Shown piece after piece: positions 56,220 through 64,000 of a DNA stretch of 64,000 nt. Both the position numbers and the translations under genes were made by a program. The DNA is from Demequina mangrovi (lineage in GTDB: Bacteria > Actinomycetota > Actinomycetes > Actinomycetales > Demequinaceae). The notes under the pieces are model-generated. The model was given only the letters and a program-made list of their open reading frames with translations. It did not search any database and was not told the DNA's origin. Numbering within the stretch: the first letter of the stretch is position 1; the number at the start of each line of letters is the position of its first letter. The stretch is taken from the NCBI RefSeq assembly GCF_000759715.1, contig NZ_BBLU01000001.1, positions 124,001-188,000 of the forward strand, read 5' to 3'.

Positions 56220-57155
56220 ATGCGCCTGATCTTCGCCGGCACGCCCGAGATCGCCGTCCCGACCTTGGCAGCCCTCGAGGATGCGGGACACGAGATCGTC
56301 GCGGTGCTCACCCAGCCCGATGCCCGCGGACGCCGCGGCCGCACGCTCCATCCGTCCCCCGTGAAGGAGTACGCGCTCGAGCGCGGCCTCGACGTGTGGA
56401 CCCCCGAGAAGGCGTCCGCGCCGGAGATCGTGGCGCGCGTCAAGGAGCTCGAGGTGGACGCCGCCGCGGTGGTCGCCTACGGCCAGATCCTGCGCCCCGC
56501 GCTGCTCGAGGCGGTGCGCCTCGCGTGGGTCAACCTCCACTTCTCGGTGCTGCCGACATGGCGGGGCGCCGCGCCGGTGCAGCGCGCGATCATGGCCGGC
56601 GACGAGGTCACCGGAGCGTCCACCTTCGTGATCGAGAAGGGCCTCGACACGGGACCCGTGATCGGCACCCTCACCGAGCGCATCCGGATGACCGACACCG
56701 CGGGCGACCTGCTCGAGCGGCTCGCGCAGCTCGGCGCCCCGCTCATGGTCCAGTCGCTCGAGGCTCTCGACGCCGGGGTCGCGCGCCCGACGCCCCAGAG
56801 CACCGACGACATCAGCTACGCGGAGAAGCTCACGCGCGAGGACGCCTACGTGCGCTGGGACCTCGCGGCCCACCTGGTCGACCGGCGGATCCGCGGATGC
56901 TCGCCCGCTCCCGGGGCCTGGACCACGCTGCCCGACGGCTCAGTCGCGAAGCTCGGCCCGGTGTCGCCGCGGCCGCAGCGCGCCGGCACCGTGCCCGGAC
57001 AGCTCCGTGAGGAGGCCGGCGAGGTGCTCGTCGGCACGGGCACCGAGCCCGTCGCGCTCGGCTGGATCGCCCCGGCCGGCAAGAAGCCCATGGACGCCGC
57101 CGCCTGGTGGCGCGGAGCGCGCCTGGGCGAGGGCGCCCAGCTGGGGGAGGCATGA
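56220..57155 (+). CDS. fmt: Methionyl-tRNA formyltransferase
   Basis: Formylates initiator Met-tRNA. 311 residues: MRLIFAGTPEIAVPTLAAL (1-19), VVAYGQILRPALLEAVRLAWVNLHFSVLPTWRGAAPVQRAIMAGDEVTGASTFVI (about 83-137), which holds the catalytic Asn-His-Asp set with HFSVLPTWRGAAP as signature. C-terminal OB domain from about 205. Usually def lies nearby, but here fmt follows priA and overlaps rsmB by ATGA. Confidence 0.95.
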   Translation: MRLIFAGTPEIAVPTLAALEDAGHEIVAVLTQPDARGRRGRTLHPSPVKEYALERGLDVWTPEKASAPEIVARVKELEVDAAAVVAYGQILRPALLEAVRLAWVNLHFSVLPTWRGAAPVQRAIMAGDEVTGASTFVIEKGLDTGPVIGTLTERIRMTDTAGDLLERLAQLGAPLMVQSLEALDAGVARPTPQSTDDISYAEKLTREDAYVRWDLAAHLVDRRIRGCSPAPGAWTTLPDGSVAKLGPVSPRPQRAGTVPGQLREEAGEVLVGTGTEPVALGWIAPAGKKPMDAAAWWRGARLGEGAQLGEA

Positions 57156-58498
57156 GCACCGCACGGGACATCGCCTACGACTGCGTGATGGCGGTCTCGA
57201 CCGAGGGCGCGTACGCCAACCTGCTGCTGCCCTCGCTGCTCGAGAAGGCACGCCTCGAGGGCCGCGACGCGGGCTTCGCCACCGAGCTCGCCTACGGCGC
57301 GCTGCGCATGCGCGGGCTCTACGACGCGATCATCGGCCATGCCTCGGGACGGGACCCTCGCGACCTCGACGCTGAGGTGCGCGTCGCGCTGTGGCTCGGC
57401 ACGCATCAGGCCCTCGCGATGCGCGTGCCGTCCCATGCCGCCGTGAACGAGACCGTCGACCAGGTGCGCCGCGAGCGTGGCGTCGGCGCGTCCAAGTTCG
57501 CCAACGCCGTGATGCGGCGCGTGACCGAGCGTGACGCCGAGGGCTGGCTCGCCACCGTGGCGCCCGGCGACTCGCGCTCCGCCCTCGCGATCCGCCACTC
57601 CCACCCGGAGTGGGTGGTCGCGGCGCTCGACGAGGCGCTCGCTGCCGACGGCCGCCCGGGCGAGGTGGTCCCGCTGCTCGAGTCCGACAACTCACCCGCG
57701 CGCGTCACGCTCGTCGCGCGCCCGGGCCTCATCGACCGCGAGGAGCTCATCCACGAGGCCGGGGGAGAGGCGGGGGAGTACTCGCCCTATGCCGTGGTCC
57801 TGCCCGGGGGGCGTCCCGGGGACCTCCCCGCGGTGGCCGAGGCCACCGCGGCCGTGCAGGACGAGGGCAGCCAGATCGTCGCCGCCGCTCTCGCCGCCGC
57901 GCAGCCCGTCGAGCCCGGCGAGCGATGGCTTGACCTCTGCTCCGGACCTGGCGGCAAGGCGGCCCTGCTCGGCGCGCTCGCCGCCGACGGCGCCGCCACG
58001 CTCGACGCGGTCGAGCTGCACCCGCACCGCGCCGACCTGGTGAAGAGCTCGACCCGGGCCGTGCCCGAGGGCGTGGTCACCGTGCACACCGGGGACGGCA
58101 CCACGTGGGGCGAGGACGGCGCGTACGACCGCATCGTGCTCGACGCCCCGTGCTCGGGGCTCGGCGCGTTGCGTCGCCGGCCCGAGTCCCGGTGGCGCCG
58201 CCAGCCCGAGGACCTTCCCGAGCTCGAGGCGCTCCAGCGGTCGCTCCTCGCCAACGCCGAGCGCCTGCTCGCTCCTGGCGGGCTTCTCGCTTACATCACC
58301 TGCTCTCCGGTGGTGGCGGAGACCCGGGACATCGTCGCCGGATCGACGCTGCGCCAGCTCGACGCCCGCGAGGCCGTCGCGAAGGTCACCGGGACCACCG
58401 CGCGGATGTGGGGACCCGGGCCGCACGTCCAGCTGTGGACCCACGTCCACGGCACGGACGCGATGTTCCTCGCGCTGCTGGAGAAGCCGCTCGACTGA
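57152..58498 (+). CDS. rsmB: 16S rRNA (cytosine-967 C5)-methyltransferase RsmB
   Basis: 448 residues. N-terminal NusB-like RNA-binding domain (about 1-135: STARDIAYDCVMAVSTEGAYANLLLPSLL, LGTHQALAMRVPSHAAVNETVDQVR). C-terminal methyltransferase has the SAM motif WLDLCSGPGGKAALLGAL (about 262-279) and VLDAPCSGLGALRRRPESRWRR (catalytic-cysteine motif PCSG, about 329-350). The second conserved Cys is in YITCSPV. ATGA overlap with fmt. Confidence 0.94.
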   Translation: MSTARDIAYDCVMAVSTEGAYANLLLPSLLEKARLEGRDAGFATELAYGALRMRGLYDAIIGHASGRDPRDLDAEVRVALWLGTHQALAMRVPSHAAVNETVDQVRRERGVGASKFANAVMRRVTERDAEGWLATVAPGDSRSALAIRHSHPEWVVAALDEALAADGRPGEVVPLLESDNSPARVTLVARPGLIDREELIHEAGGEAGEYSPYAVVLPGGRPGDLPAVAEATAAVQDEGSQIVAAALAAAQPVEPGERWLDLCSGPGGKAALLGALAADGAATLDAVELHPHRADLVKSSTRAVPEGVVTVHTGDGTTWGEDGAYDRIVLDAPCSGLGALRRRPESRWRRQPEDLPELEALQRSLLANAERLLAPGGLLAYITCSPVVAETRDIVAGSTLRQLDAREAVAKVTGTTARMWGPGPHVQLWTHVHGTDAMFLALLEKPLD

Positions 58499-58506
58499 GG
58501 CCGCGC

Positions 58507-58512
58507 TACGCT
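58507..58512 (+). promoter_or_regulatory. Promoter -10 of the carbohydrate gene pair
   Basis: TACGCT, 28 nt before ATG 58541, with AGGAG at 58531-58535 as ribosome binding site. Confidence 0.5.
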
Positions 58513-58540
58513 CCCGGGAGCAGCCGAGAGAGGAGCACCG

Positions 58541-59518
58541 ATGCCCTACATCGACATGTCGCCCGCGCAGCTCGCGGAGTACCGCCCCGCGATACCCGAG
58601 CCCGACGACTTCGATGCCCGGTGGTCCGCGACCCTCGACGAGGCGCGCACCCACGACCTGGCGCTCACCGCCACGCCCGCGACGCACCCGCTGGCGGTGA
58701 TCGACGTCGAGGACGTCACGTTCGCCGGCTTCGGCGGCGACCCCGTCAAGGCATGGCTGCTGCGCCCGCGCGGCGCCACCGGTGACCTCCCGGTCATCGT
58801 CCAGTACAACGGCTACGGCGGCGGGCGGGGGCTGCCGCACGAGCGCCTGTTCTGGGCCGCGGCGGGCTACGCGCACCTCGTCATGGACACCCGCGGGCAG
58901 GGCTCCGCGTGGGGCTCGGGCGGCCACACGGACGATGCGTCCGCCGGGGGAGCCGCCGCGGGTCCCGCCCACCCCGGCTACATGACGCGCGGCATCCTCG
59001 ACTTCGACACCTACTACTACCGCCGCGTCATCACCGACGCGGTGCGCGCGGTCGACGCGGCCCGTGCGCTCGAGGGCATCGACGGTGATCGCATCGTCGT
59101 CGCGGGCGGCAGCCAGGGCGGGGGGCTGGCGATCGCGGCGGCGGGCCTCAGCGACGTCGCGGCCGCGCTGGTCGACGTCCCGTTCCTGTGCGACATCGAG
59201 CGCGGCATGGACATCGCCGACTCCGATCCGTACCAGGAGATCTGCCGCTATCTCGCGGTCCATCGCGGCCACGAGCGGGAGGTGCTCGCGACGCTGCGCT
59301 ACGTCGACGGCGTCCACCACGGGCGCCGCGCCACCGCTCCCGCGTTGTTCTCCGCCGCGCTGCGCGATCCGATCACGCCGCCGTCGACCGTGTTCGCCGC
59401 CTATCACGCCTGGGGCGGACCGGCGGAGATCGAGACCTACCGGTTCAATGGGCATGAGGGCGGCGAGTGCTACCAGCAGGAGCGCCAGGCCGCGTTCCTC
59501 GAGGACCTGTGGAGCTGA
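58541..59518 (+). CDS. Acetyl-xylan-esterase-like alpha/beta hydrolase (AXE1/CE7 family)
   Basis: Members deacetylate acetylated xylo-oligosaccharides and cephalosporins. 325 residues. Family motifs are RGQGS (118-122), the nucleophile elbow GGSQGGG with S191, and a C-terminal histidine in FNGHEGGE (about 309). The catalytic Asp is probably in ALRDPITPPSTVFAAYHAW. No signal peptide, so it acts inside the cell on imported sugars, as CE7 enzymes do. It begins a two-gene unit with an AGE-family sugar isomerase inserted between rsmB and rpe, which suggests use of plant-derived sugars. Confidence 0.88.
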   Translation: MPYIDMSPAQLAEYRPAIPEPDDFDARWSATLDEARTHDLALTATPATHPLAVIDVEDVTFAGFGGDPVKAWLLRPRGATGDLPVIVQYNGYGGGRGLPHERLFWAAAGYAHLVMDTRGQGSAWGSGGHTDDASAGGAAAGPAHPGYMTRGILDFDTYYYRRVITDAVRAVDAARALEGIDGDRIVVAGGSQGGGLAIAAAGLSDVAAALVDVPFLCDIERGMDIADSDPYQEICRYLAVHRGHEREVLATLRYVDGVHHGRRATAPALFSAALRDPITPPSTVFAAYHAWGGPAEIETYRFNGHEGGECYQQERQAAFLEDLWS

Positions 59519-59519
59519 C

Positions 59520-60758
59520 ATGACCGTGCCGGGAGACGCCGCCTACCGTGCGGCCCAGCGAGCCGATCTGCTGCGCTTCGCCGCGGCGTCGGCGAACGCG
59601 GACGGCTTCGGATGGCTGGACGAGGACGGCAGGCTCGACCAGACCCGCGGCACGGAGCTGTGGATCACGTGCCGCATGACGCACGTGGCCGCGCTCGGCG
59701 TCCTCGCGGGCGAGCACCCCGCGCCGGGCGGGCCGGACGCGGGCCGGCTGGGCGCCCTCGCGGGCCACGGCGTGCGGGCGCTGCGGCGGCGGCTGCGCGA
59801 TCCCGAGCACGGCGGCTGGTACGCCGAGGTGCGCGACGGGGAGCCCGTGTCGACCGCCAAGCAGGCCTACGGCCACGCCTTCGTGATCCTCGCCGCATCG
59901 TCCGCGGTCGCCGCCGGCGTCACCGGCGCGCAGGACCTGCTCGACGACGCGCTCGCGGTGTCGCTCGCGCACTTCTGGGACGAGGACGAGGGGCTCTCGG
60001 TCGAGGAGTGGGATGCCGCCTGGTCGGCCCTCGAACCCTACCGGGGCGTCAACGCCAACATGCACACGGTCGAGGCGTACCTGGCCGCGGGCGACGTCAC
60101 CGGGGACGATGCATGGCACGCCCGTGCGGGACGCATCGCCGAGCGCGTGGTCGCCTGGGCCGCCGAGAACGGCTGGCGGATTCCCGAGCACTTCGACGCG
60201 CGGTGGACGCCCATGCTCGAGCATCACCGCGACGAGCCCGCGCATCCCTTCCGGCCCTACGGCGCCACCGTCGGGCACGGCCTCGAGTGGGCGCGGCTGC
60301 TGCTCAGCGTCGATGCGACGCTCGGCGACGACGCCCCGGCCGGGCTCCGCGACGCGGCGCTCGCGCTGTACGACCGTGCGGTCGCCGACGGCTGGGAGGC
60401 CGACGGCGCGCTCGGCTTCGTCTACACCACCGACTGGACGGGCACACCGGTGGTGCGGGAGCGCATGCACTGGGTGCTGGCCGAGGCGGTCAACGCGGCC
60501 GAGGCGCTGCGTCAGGCCACGGGCGACGCCGTGTACGGCGAGCACGCCGCGCAGTGGTGGGAGTACGCCGACGCGCATCTCATCGACCACCACCGCGGGT
60601 CCTGGCACCACGAGCTCGACGCGCACAACCGGCCCGCGGGCTTCGTGTGGCCCGGAAAGCCCGACGTCTACCACGCGTATCAGGCGGCGCTGCTGCCGGA
60701 GCTGCCCATCGCACCCTCGTTCGCGGCGGCGCTGCGGGCGCACGGCCCGCTCGGCTGA
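59520..60758 (+). CDS. AGE-family sugar epimerase/isomerase (mannose isomerase-like)
   Basis: Enzymes of this family (N-acylglucosamine 2-epimerase fold, an alpha6/alpha6 barrel) interconvert free sugars such as mannose and fructose. 412 residues with WITCRMTHVAALGVLAGEH (about 48-66), AKQAYGHAFVILAASSAV, NANMHTVEAYLAAGDVTGD (about 179-197), GATVGHGLEWARLLLSV and a late QWWEYADAHLIDHHRGSWHHELD, which carry the family's active-site histidines. The pattern fits bacterial mannose isomerases more than acylglucosamine epimerases, but the substrate is inference. Starts one base after the esterase stop. Confidence 0.82.
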   Translation: MTVPGDAAYRAAQRADLLRFAAASANADGFGWLDEDGRLDQTRGTELWITCRMTHVAALGVLAGEHPAPGGPDAGRLGALAGHGVRALRRRLRDPEHGGWYAEVRDGEPVSTAKQAYGHAFVILAASSAVAAGVTGAQDLLDDALAVSLAHFWDEDEGLSVEEWDAAWSALEPYRGVNANMHTVEAYLAAGDVTGDDAWHARAGRIAERVVAWAAENGWRIPEHFDARWTPMLEHHRDEPAHPFRPYGATVGHGLEWARLLLSVDATLGDDAPAGLRDAALALYDRAVADGWEADGALGFVYTTDWTGTPVVRERMHWVLAEAVNAAEALRQATGDAVYGEHAAQWWEYADAHLIDHHRGSWHHELDAHNRPAGFVWPGKPDVYHAYQAALLPELPIAPSFAAALRAHGPLG

Positions 60759-60788
60759 CGCGCGGATTCCACGGGTCCCGCACCGCAC

Positions 60789-60794
60789 TAGGCT
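60789..60794 (+). promoter_or_regulatory. Leaderless -10 of rpe
   Basis: TAGGCT ends 7 nt before ATG 60802, in the context CCGCACTAGGCT, which resembles the metK/fmt element. Confidence 0.5.
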
Positions 60795-60801
60795 CTTCCG
60801 C

Positions 60802-61470
60802 ATGGGCATCCAGATCGCGCCGAGCATCCTCTCCGCGGACTTCGCGAACCTCGAGAGGGACATCCTCACCGTCGGCGGTGCGGACTGGCTTCACGTCGAC
60901 GTGATGGACGGGCACTTCGTGCCCAACATGACCTTCGGGCTGCCCGTGGTCGAGCGCATCTGCGAGGTGTCCCCGTTGCCGGTGGACGCCCACCTCATGA
61001 TCGACGACCCCGACCGCTGGGCGCCGCGCTACGCCGAGGCGGGCGCCGCCTCGGTCACGTTCCACCTCGAGGCGGCGCACGACCCGCGCGCCATCGCCGC
61101 GGATCTGCGCAGCCTCGGCGCGCGCGCCTCGTGCGCGATCAAGCCGGGCACGCCTGTCGAGGACGTCCTGCCGCTGATCGACAGGCTCGACATGGTGCTC
61201 GTCATGACGGTGGAGCCCGGCTTCGGCGGTCAGTCCTTCATGGCGGACATGATGCCCAAGCTCCGCACGCTGCGCGCCGCCGCGGAGGCGGCCGGACGCG
61301 ACCTGCGCCTCCAGACCGACGGCGGCATCGCCCGCGCGACCGTCGGCACCGTGGTCGAGGCGGGCTGCGACGTCGTCGTTGCCGGCTCCGCGATCTACGG
61401 CGCCGAGGACCGCGCCGCGGAGATCGCGATGCTCCGCGAGCTCGGGGAGCGGGTGCACCATCACGCCTGA
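60802..61470 (+). CDS. rpe: Ribulose-phosphate 3-epimerase
   Basis: Interconverts ribulose 5-phosphate and xylulose 5-phosphate (pentose phosphate pathway). 222 residues, TIM barrel: QIAPSILSADFANLERDI (4-21), LHVDVMDGHFVPNMTFGLPVV (about 30-50) with metal ligands, VDAHLMI (about 60-66), MTVEPGFGGQSFM (about 137-149) and QTDGGIARATVGTVVEAGCDVVVAGSAIYG. Ribulose 5-phosphate is also the substrate of RibBA encoded downstream, so the link to the rib genes makes metabolic sense. Confidence 0.96.
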   Translation: MGIQIAPSILSADFANLERDILTVGGADWLHVDVMDGHFVPNMTFGLPVVERICEVSPLPVDAHLMIDDPDRWAPRYAEAGAASVTFHLEAAHDPRAIAADLRSLGARASCAIKPGTPVEDVLPLIDRLDMVLVMTVEPGFGGQSFMADMMPKLRTLRAAAEAAGRDLRLQTDGGIARATVGTVVEAGCDVVVAGSAIYGAEDRAAEIAMLRELGERVHHHA

Positions 61471-61480
61471 GGCGACAGGC

Positions 61481-62488
61481 ATGGACGCGGCGCACCTCGC
61501 CCGCGCGGTCGAGCTCGCCTCCCTCGGGCCGTCCTGGGGGCCGAACCCCCGGGTGGGCTGCGTCATCGTCGCCGCCGACGGCACCGTGCTGGGCGAGGGG
61601 TGGCACCGCGGCGCCGGCACTCCGCACGCCGAGCCGGCCGCGCTCGCCGACGCCCGGTCGCGCGGCCTGGATGTCGCCGGGGCGACGGCCTACGTCACGC
61701 TCGAGCCGTGCGCTCACACCGGCCGCACGGGGCCGTGCACCGACGCGTTGACTGAGGCGCGCATCGGCGCGGTGCGGTACGCCGTCGCGGATCCGAACCC
61801 CCTCGCCGCCGGCGGGGGAGCGGTGCTGCGCTCCCGGGGGATCGACGCGCGGCATGAGGCCTTCGGCCCCGCGCGCGCGATCAACCGCCGCTGGCTCGGC
61901 GCCGCCGAGACGGGACGCCCCTGGGTGATCGCGAAGTGGGCCCAGACGCTCGACGGGCGCACCGCCGCGGTCGACGGCACCAGCTTCTGGGTCACCGGCG
62001 AGGAGGCCCGCGCGCATGCGCACGGCGTCCGTGCCGAGGTCGACGCGATCCTGGTCGGCACCGGCACGGTCCTCACCGACGACCCCTCGCTCTCGGCACG
62101 ACCCCCTCACGTCGACGACGCGCACCAGCCTCTGCGCGCCGTCATGGGCCTGCGCGACACCTTCGGCGCCAAGGTGTGGCGCGACGAGAACGCGCTCGCG
62201 CTCGCCACCCGCGACCCCCACGAGGCCCTGGGCATGCTCGCGGCTCGCGAGGTGCGTACCGTGGTGGTCGAGGGCGGCGGCACCGTGACCACGGCGTTCC
62301 TGCGTGCGGGCCTCGTCGACGAGGTCCACGCGTACATCGCGCCGGCGATCCTGGGCGCGGGCACCGCCGCGGTCGGCGACCTGGGAATCGGGACGATGGG
62401 CGGCGCGTTGAGGGGCCAGGACGTGACCGCGACCGCCCTCGGCGTCGATACGCTTGTCACCGCCTTCTTCCAGAGAGGACCCCAGTAG
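61481..62488 (+). CDS. ribD: Bifunctional riboflavin deaminase/reductase RibD
   Basis: Second and third steps of riboflavin synthesis. 335 residues: cytidine-deaminase-like domain (1-145) with zinc motif TPHAEPAAL (H49, E51) and [13 protein letters not shown] (C77, C86), then a DHFR-like reductase domain (about 145-335) with [29 protein letters not shown] and [14 protein letters not shown]. No FMN riboswitch precedes it. Start ATG 61481 is 10 bp after rpe with only a weak purine-rich box. Confidence 0.94.
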   Translation: MDAAHLARAVELASLGPSWGPNPRVGCVIVAADGTVLGEGWHRGAGTPHAEPAALADARSRGLDVAGATAYVTLEPCAHTGRTGPCTDALTEARIGAVRYAVADPNPLAAGGGAVLRSRGIDARHEAFGPARAINRRWLGAAETGRPWVIAKWAQTLDGRTAAVDGTSFWVTGEEARAHAHGVRAEVDAILVGTGTVLTDDPSLSARPPHVDDAHQPLRAVMGLRDTFGAKVWRDENALALATRDPHEALGMLAAREVRTVVVEGGGTVTTAFLRAGLVDEVHAYIAPAILGAGTAAVGDLGIGTMGGALRGQDVTATALGVDTLVTAFFQRGPQ

Positions 62489-63079
62489 ATGTTCACCGGC
62501 ATCGTCGAGTCGCTCGGCACCGTCACCGAGGTGACCGGCACCGGAGCCACGGCTCGGCTCACCCTCGAGGCCCCCGGCCTCATCGACCTCGTGCACGGCG
62601 AGTCCATCGCGGTGCAGGGCGTGTGCCTCACCGTCGCCTCGCACGAGGGCTCCACCTGGACCGCCGACGTCATGCGCGTCACCCTCGAGACCACCGCGCT
62701 CGGCGACCTGTCCGCGGGCGACCGCGTCAACCTCGAGCGCGCGACGCCGGCCGGCGGCCGCCTGGGAGGCCACATCATGCAGGGTCACGTCGACGGAGTC
62801 GCGACCCTCGTGACGCGCGACGCCCAGCCCGACTGGACCGACCTCACCTTCGAGATCCCCGCCGACCTCGTGCGGTACGTGGTGCGCAAGGGCTCCATCG
62901 CCCTCAACGGCGTCTCGCTCACGGTCGCGGAGATCGAGGGCGCGCTCGTGACGGTGTCGCTCATCCCGACCACCCTCGCCGAGACCACCTTCGGCACGCT
63001 CGAGGTGGGCGGCCGCGCCAACGTCGAGGTCGACGTGGTCGCGAAGTACGTCGAGAAGCTCGTGGCGGCCCACGCATGA
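62489..63079 (+). CDS. ribE: Riboflavin synthase alpha chain
   Basis: Dismutates two dimethyl-ribityllumazines into riboflavin. 196 residues built of two lumazine-binding repeats: [12 protein letters not shown] (1-12) with [18 protein letters not shown] and [19 protein letters not shown], then the second repeat with [37 protein letters not shown]. The MFTGI N-terminus is invariant in the family. Starts immediately after the ribD stop and overlaps ribBA by ATGA. Confidence 0.96.
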   Translation: MFTGIVESLGTVTEVTGTGATARLTLEAPGLIDLVHGESIAVQGVCLTVASHEGSTWTADVMRVTLETTALGDLSAGDRVNLERATPAGGRLGGHIMQGHVDGVATLVTRDAQPDWTDLTFEIPADLVRYVVRKGSIALNGVSLTVAEIEGALVTVSLIPTTLAETTFGTLEVGGRANVEVDVVAKYVEKLVAAHA

Positions 63080-64000
63080 CCGTCGACCCGATCGCCCTCG
63101 TCGAGCGCGCCCTCGAGGACATGCGCGCCGGCAAGCCCGTCCTCGTGTCCGACTCGCGCGACCGCGAGGACGAGGCGGACTTCATCATGGCCGCCGAGAC
63201 CGCTACCGCCGACTGGATCGCCTGGGGCATCCGCCACTCGAGCGGCTACCTGTGCGCGCCCATGCCGACCGAGCGTGCCGATGCGCTCAACCTTCCCCTC
63301 ATGGTGCCGAGCAGCCAGGATCCCCGACGCACGGCGTACACCGTGTCGGTCGACGCGGCCGTCGGTGTCACCACCGGCATCTCCGCGGCGGACCGCACGC
63401 GCACGCTGAAGGTCCTCGCCGACGCCGGATCGACCGCCGACGACCTCATCCGCCCCGGTCACGTGCTGCCGCTGCGCGCGGTGCCCGGCGGCGTGCTGCA
63501 TCGTCCGGGCCACACCGAGGCCTGCGTCGACCTCAGCCGCCTCGCGGGCCTGTCCCCGGTGGGGGTCATCGGCGAGATGGTCAACGACGACGGCACGATG
63601 ATGCGCCAGGGCGACGCGACCGCGATCGCCGAGCGCGACGGGCTCACGTTCCTCACCATCGCCGACCTCATCGAGTACCGCCGCGCCACGAACGACCTGC
63701 CGCCGCCCATCGCGGCGCGACCCGAGCGCGTGCTCCACGTGGGCACCTCGCGGCTGCCCACCCGGCACGGCGAGGTCACCATCAGGGCCTACCGCGACGC
63801 GCGCACGGGCGACGAGCACATCGCGCTCGTGGTGCCGCCCAAGGAGGGCGTGGTGCCCGTGGTCCGCGTGCACTCCGAGTGCCTCACGGGCGACGCGTTC
63901 GGCTCGCTGCGCTGCGATTGCGGTCCGCAGCTCGACGCCGCGATCGCACGCATCGTCGAGGAGGGTGGCGCGGTGATCTACCTGCGCGGGCACGAGGGCC
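63076..64000 (+). CDS. ribBA: Bifunctional DHBP synthase / GTP cyclohydrolase II RibBA (N-terminal part, cut by window end)
   Basis: Supplies both riboflavin precursors. 308 residues are visible and the frame is open at base 64000. The DHBP synthase domain (about 1-205) has [18 protein letters not shown] (acidic metal site), [11 protein letters not shown], and [28 protein letters not shown]. The GTP cyclohydrolase II domain begins near 215, with the zinc cysteines in [19 protein letters not shown] (about 263-281) present. ATG overlaps the ribE stop. The lumazine synthase gene ribH probably follows outside the window. Confidence 0.94.
   Translation, partial: MTVDPIALVERALEDMRAGKPVLVSDSRDREDEADFIMAAETATADWIAWGIRHSSGYLCAPMPTERADALNLPLMVPSSQDPRRTAYTVSVDAAVGVTTGISAADRTRTLKVLADAGSTADDLIRPGHVLPLRAVPGGVLHRPGHTEACVDLSRLAGLSPVGVIGEMVNDDGTMMRQGDATAIAERDGLTFLTIADLIEYRRATNDLPPPIAARPERVLHVGTSRLPTRHGEVTIRAYRDARTGDEHIALVVPPKEGVVPVVRVHSECLTGDAFGSLRCDCGPQLDAAIARIVEEGGAVIYLRGHEG

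Noticed and set aside
61471-61480. FMN riboswitch before ribD
   Set aside because: Only 10 bp separate rpe and ribD and no RFN element occurs upstream of rpe.

Overview
The window is a very GC-rich stretch (roughly 70% G+C by eye) of a bacterial chromosome from an actinobacterium, most likely Micrococcales (a Demequina- or Cellulomonas-like lineage; this is inference from gene order and protein style). Pointers are mihF next to gmk and rpoZ, a degenerate actinobacterial PriA, a Mycobacterium-like Rel, the order alaS-ruvX-mltG-aroE ... aroC-aroK-aroB-aroQ-efp-nusB-pyr, many GTG starts, and many genes whose -10 box sits only 6-7 nt before the start codon (leaderless transcripts). Almost everything is core housekeeping. 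I see no rRNA, tRNA, CRISPR, insertion sequence, prophage or integrase.

Layout. 1-5.8 kb: end of secF, rel, an orphan AbiEi-like protein, and a minus-strand pair (DUF349 protein, membrane-anchored cyclophilin). 5.8-9 kb: hisS and aspS. 9-16.3 kb: accessory genes (EamA transporter with divergent LysR regulator, MMPL transporter, secreted SH3/CHAP protein, rarA, DUF4287 protein). 16.4-22.4 kb: rpsD, then the alaS-ruvX-mltG-aroE run. 22.4-35.1 kb: a complete Gram-positive-type type IV pilus locus (pilB, pilT, pilC, pilA, three further prepilin-like proteins, prepilin peptidase, pilM, pilN, pilO), closed by a terminator. It lies between aroE and aroC, so it splits the aromatic amino acid genes. 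35.2-41.6 kb: aroC-aroK-aroB, a large unknown membrane protein on the other strand, aroQ, efp, nusB. 41.6-50 kb: pyrimidine operon pyrR-pyrB-pyrC-carA-carB with a PyrR-binding hairpin in its leader, then pyrF under its own promoter. 50-58.5 kb: mihF, gmk, rpoZ, coaBC, a small membrane protein, metK, priA, fmt, rsmB. 58.5-60.8 kb: an inserted carbohydrate pair (acetyl-xylan-esterase-like hydrolase and AGE-family sugar isomerase). 60.8-64 kb: rpe, ribD, ribE and the start of ribBA, which runs off the end.

Genes are tightly packed. Many start and stop codons overlap (ATGA, GTGA, TGATG), and operons are separated by strong GC-rich hairpins, few of which have a U tract. The most unusual signals are: (1) a 10-mer, GGACGATGCG, that recurs at least 15 times on both strands, also inside terminator stems, and behaves like a genome-wide signal (DNA-uptake or architecture motif); (2) a pilA gene insulated by two long hairpins; (3) two very large pilin-like proteins, one lacking the Glu5 of ordinary pilins and so a candidate pilus-tip initiator; (4) a c-di-GMP-type MshEN domain at the PilB N-terminus; and (5) a PyrR-binding loop overlapping the pyrR ribosome binding site.
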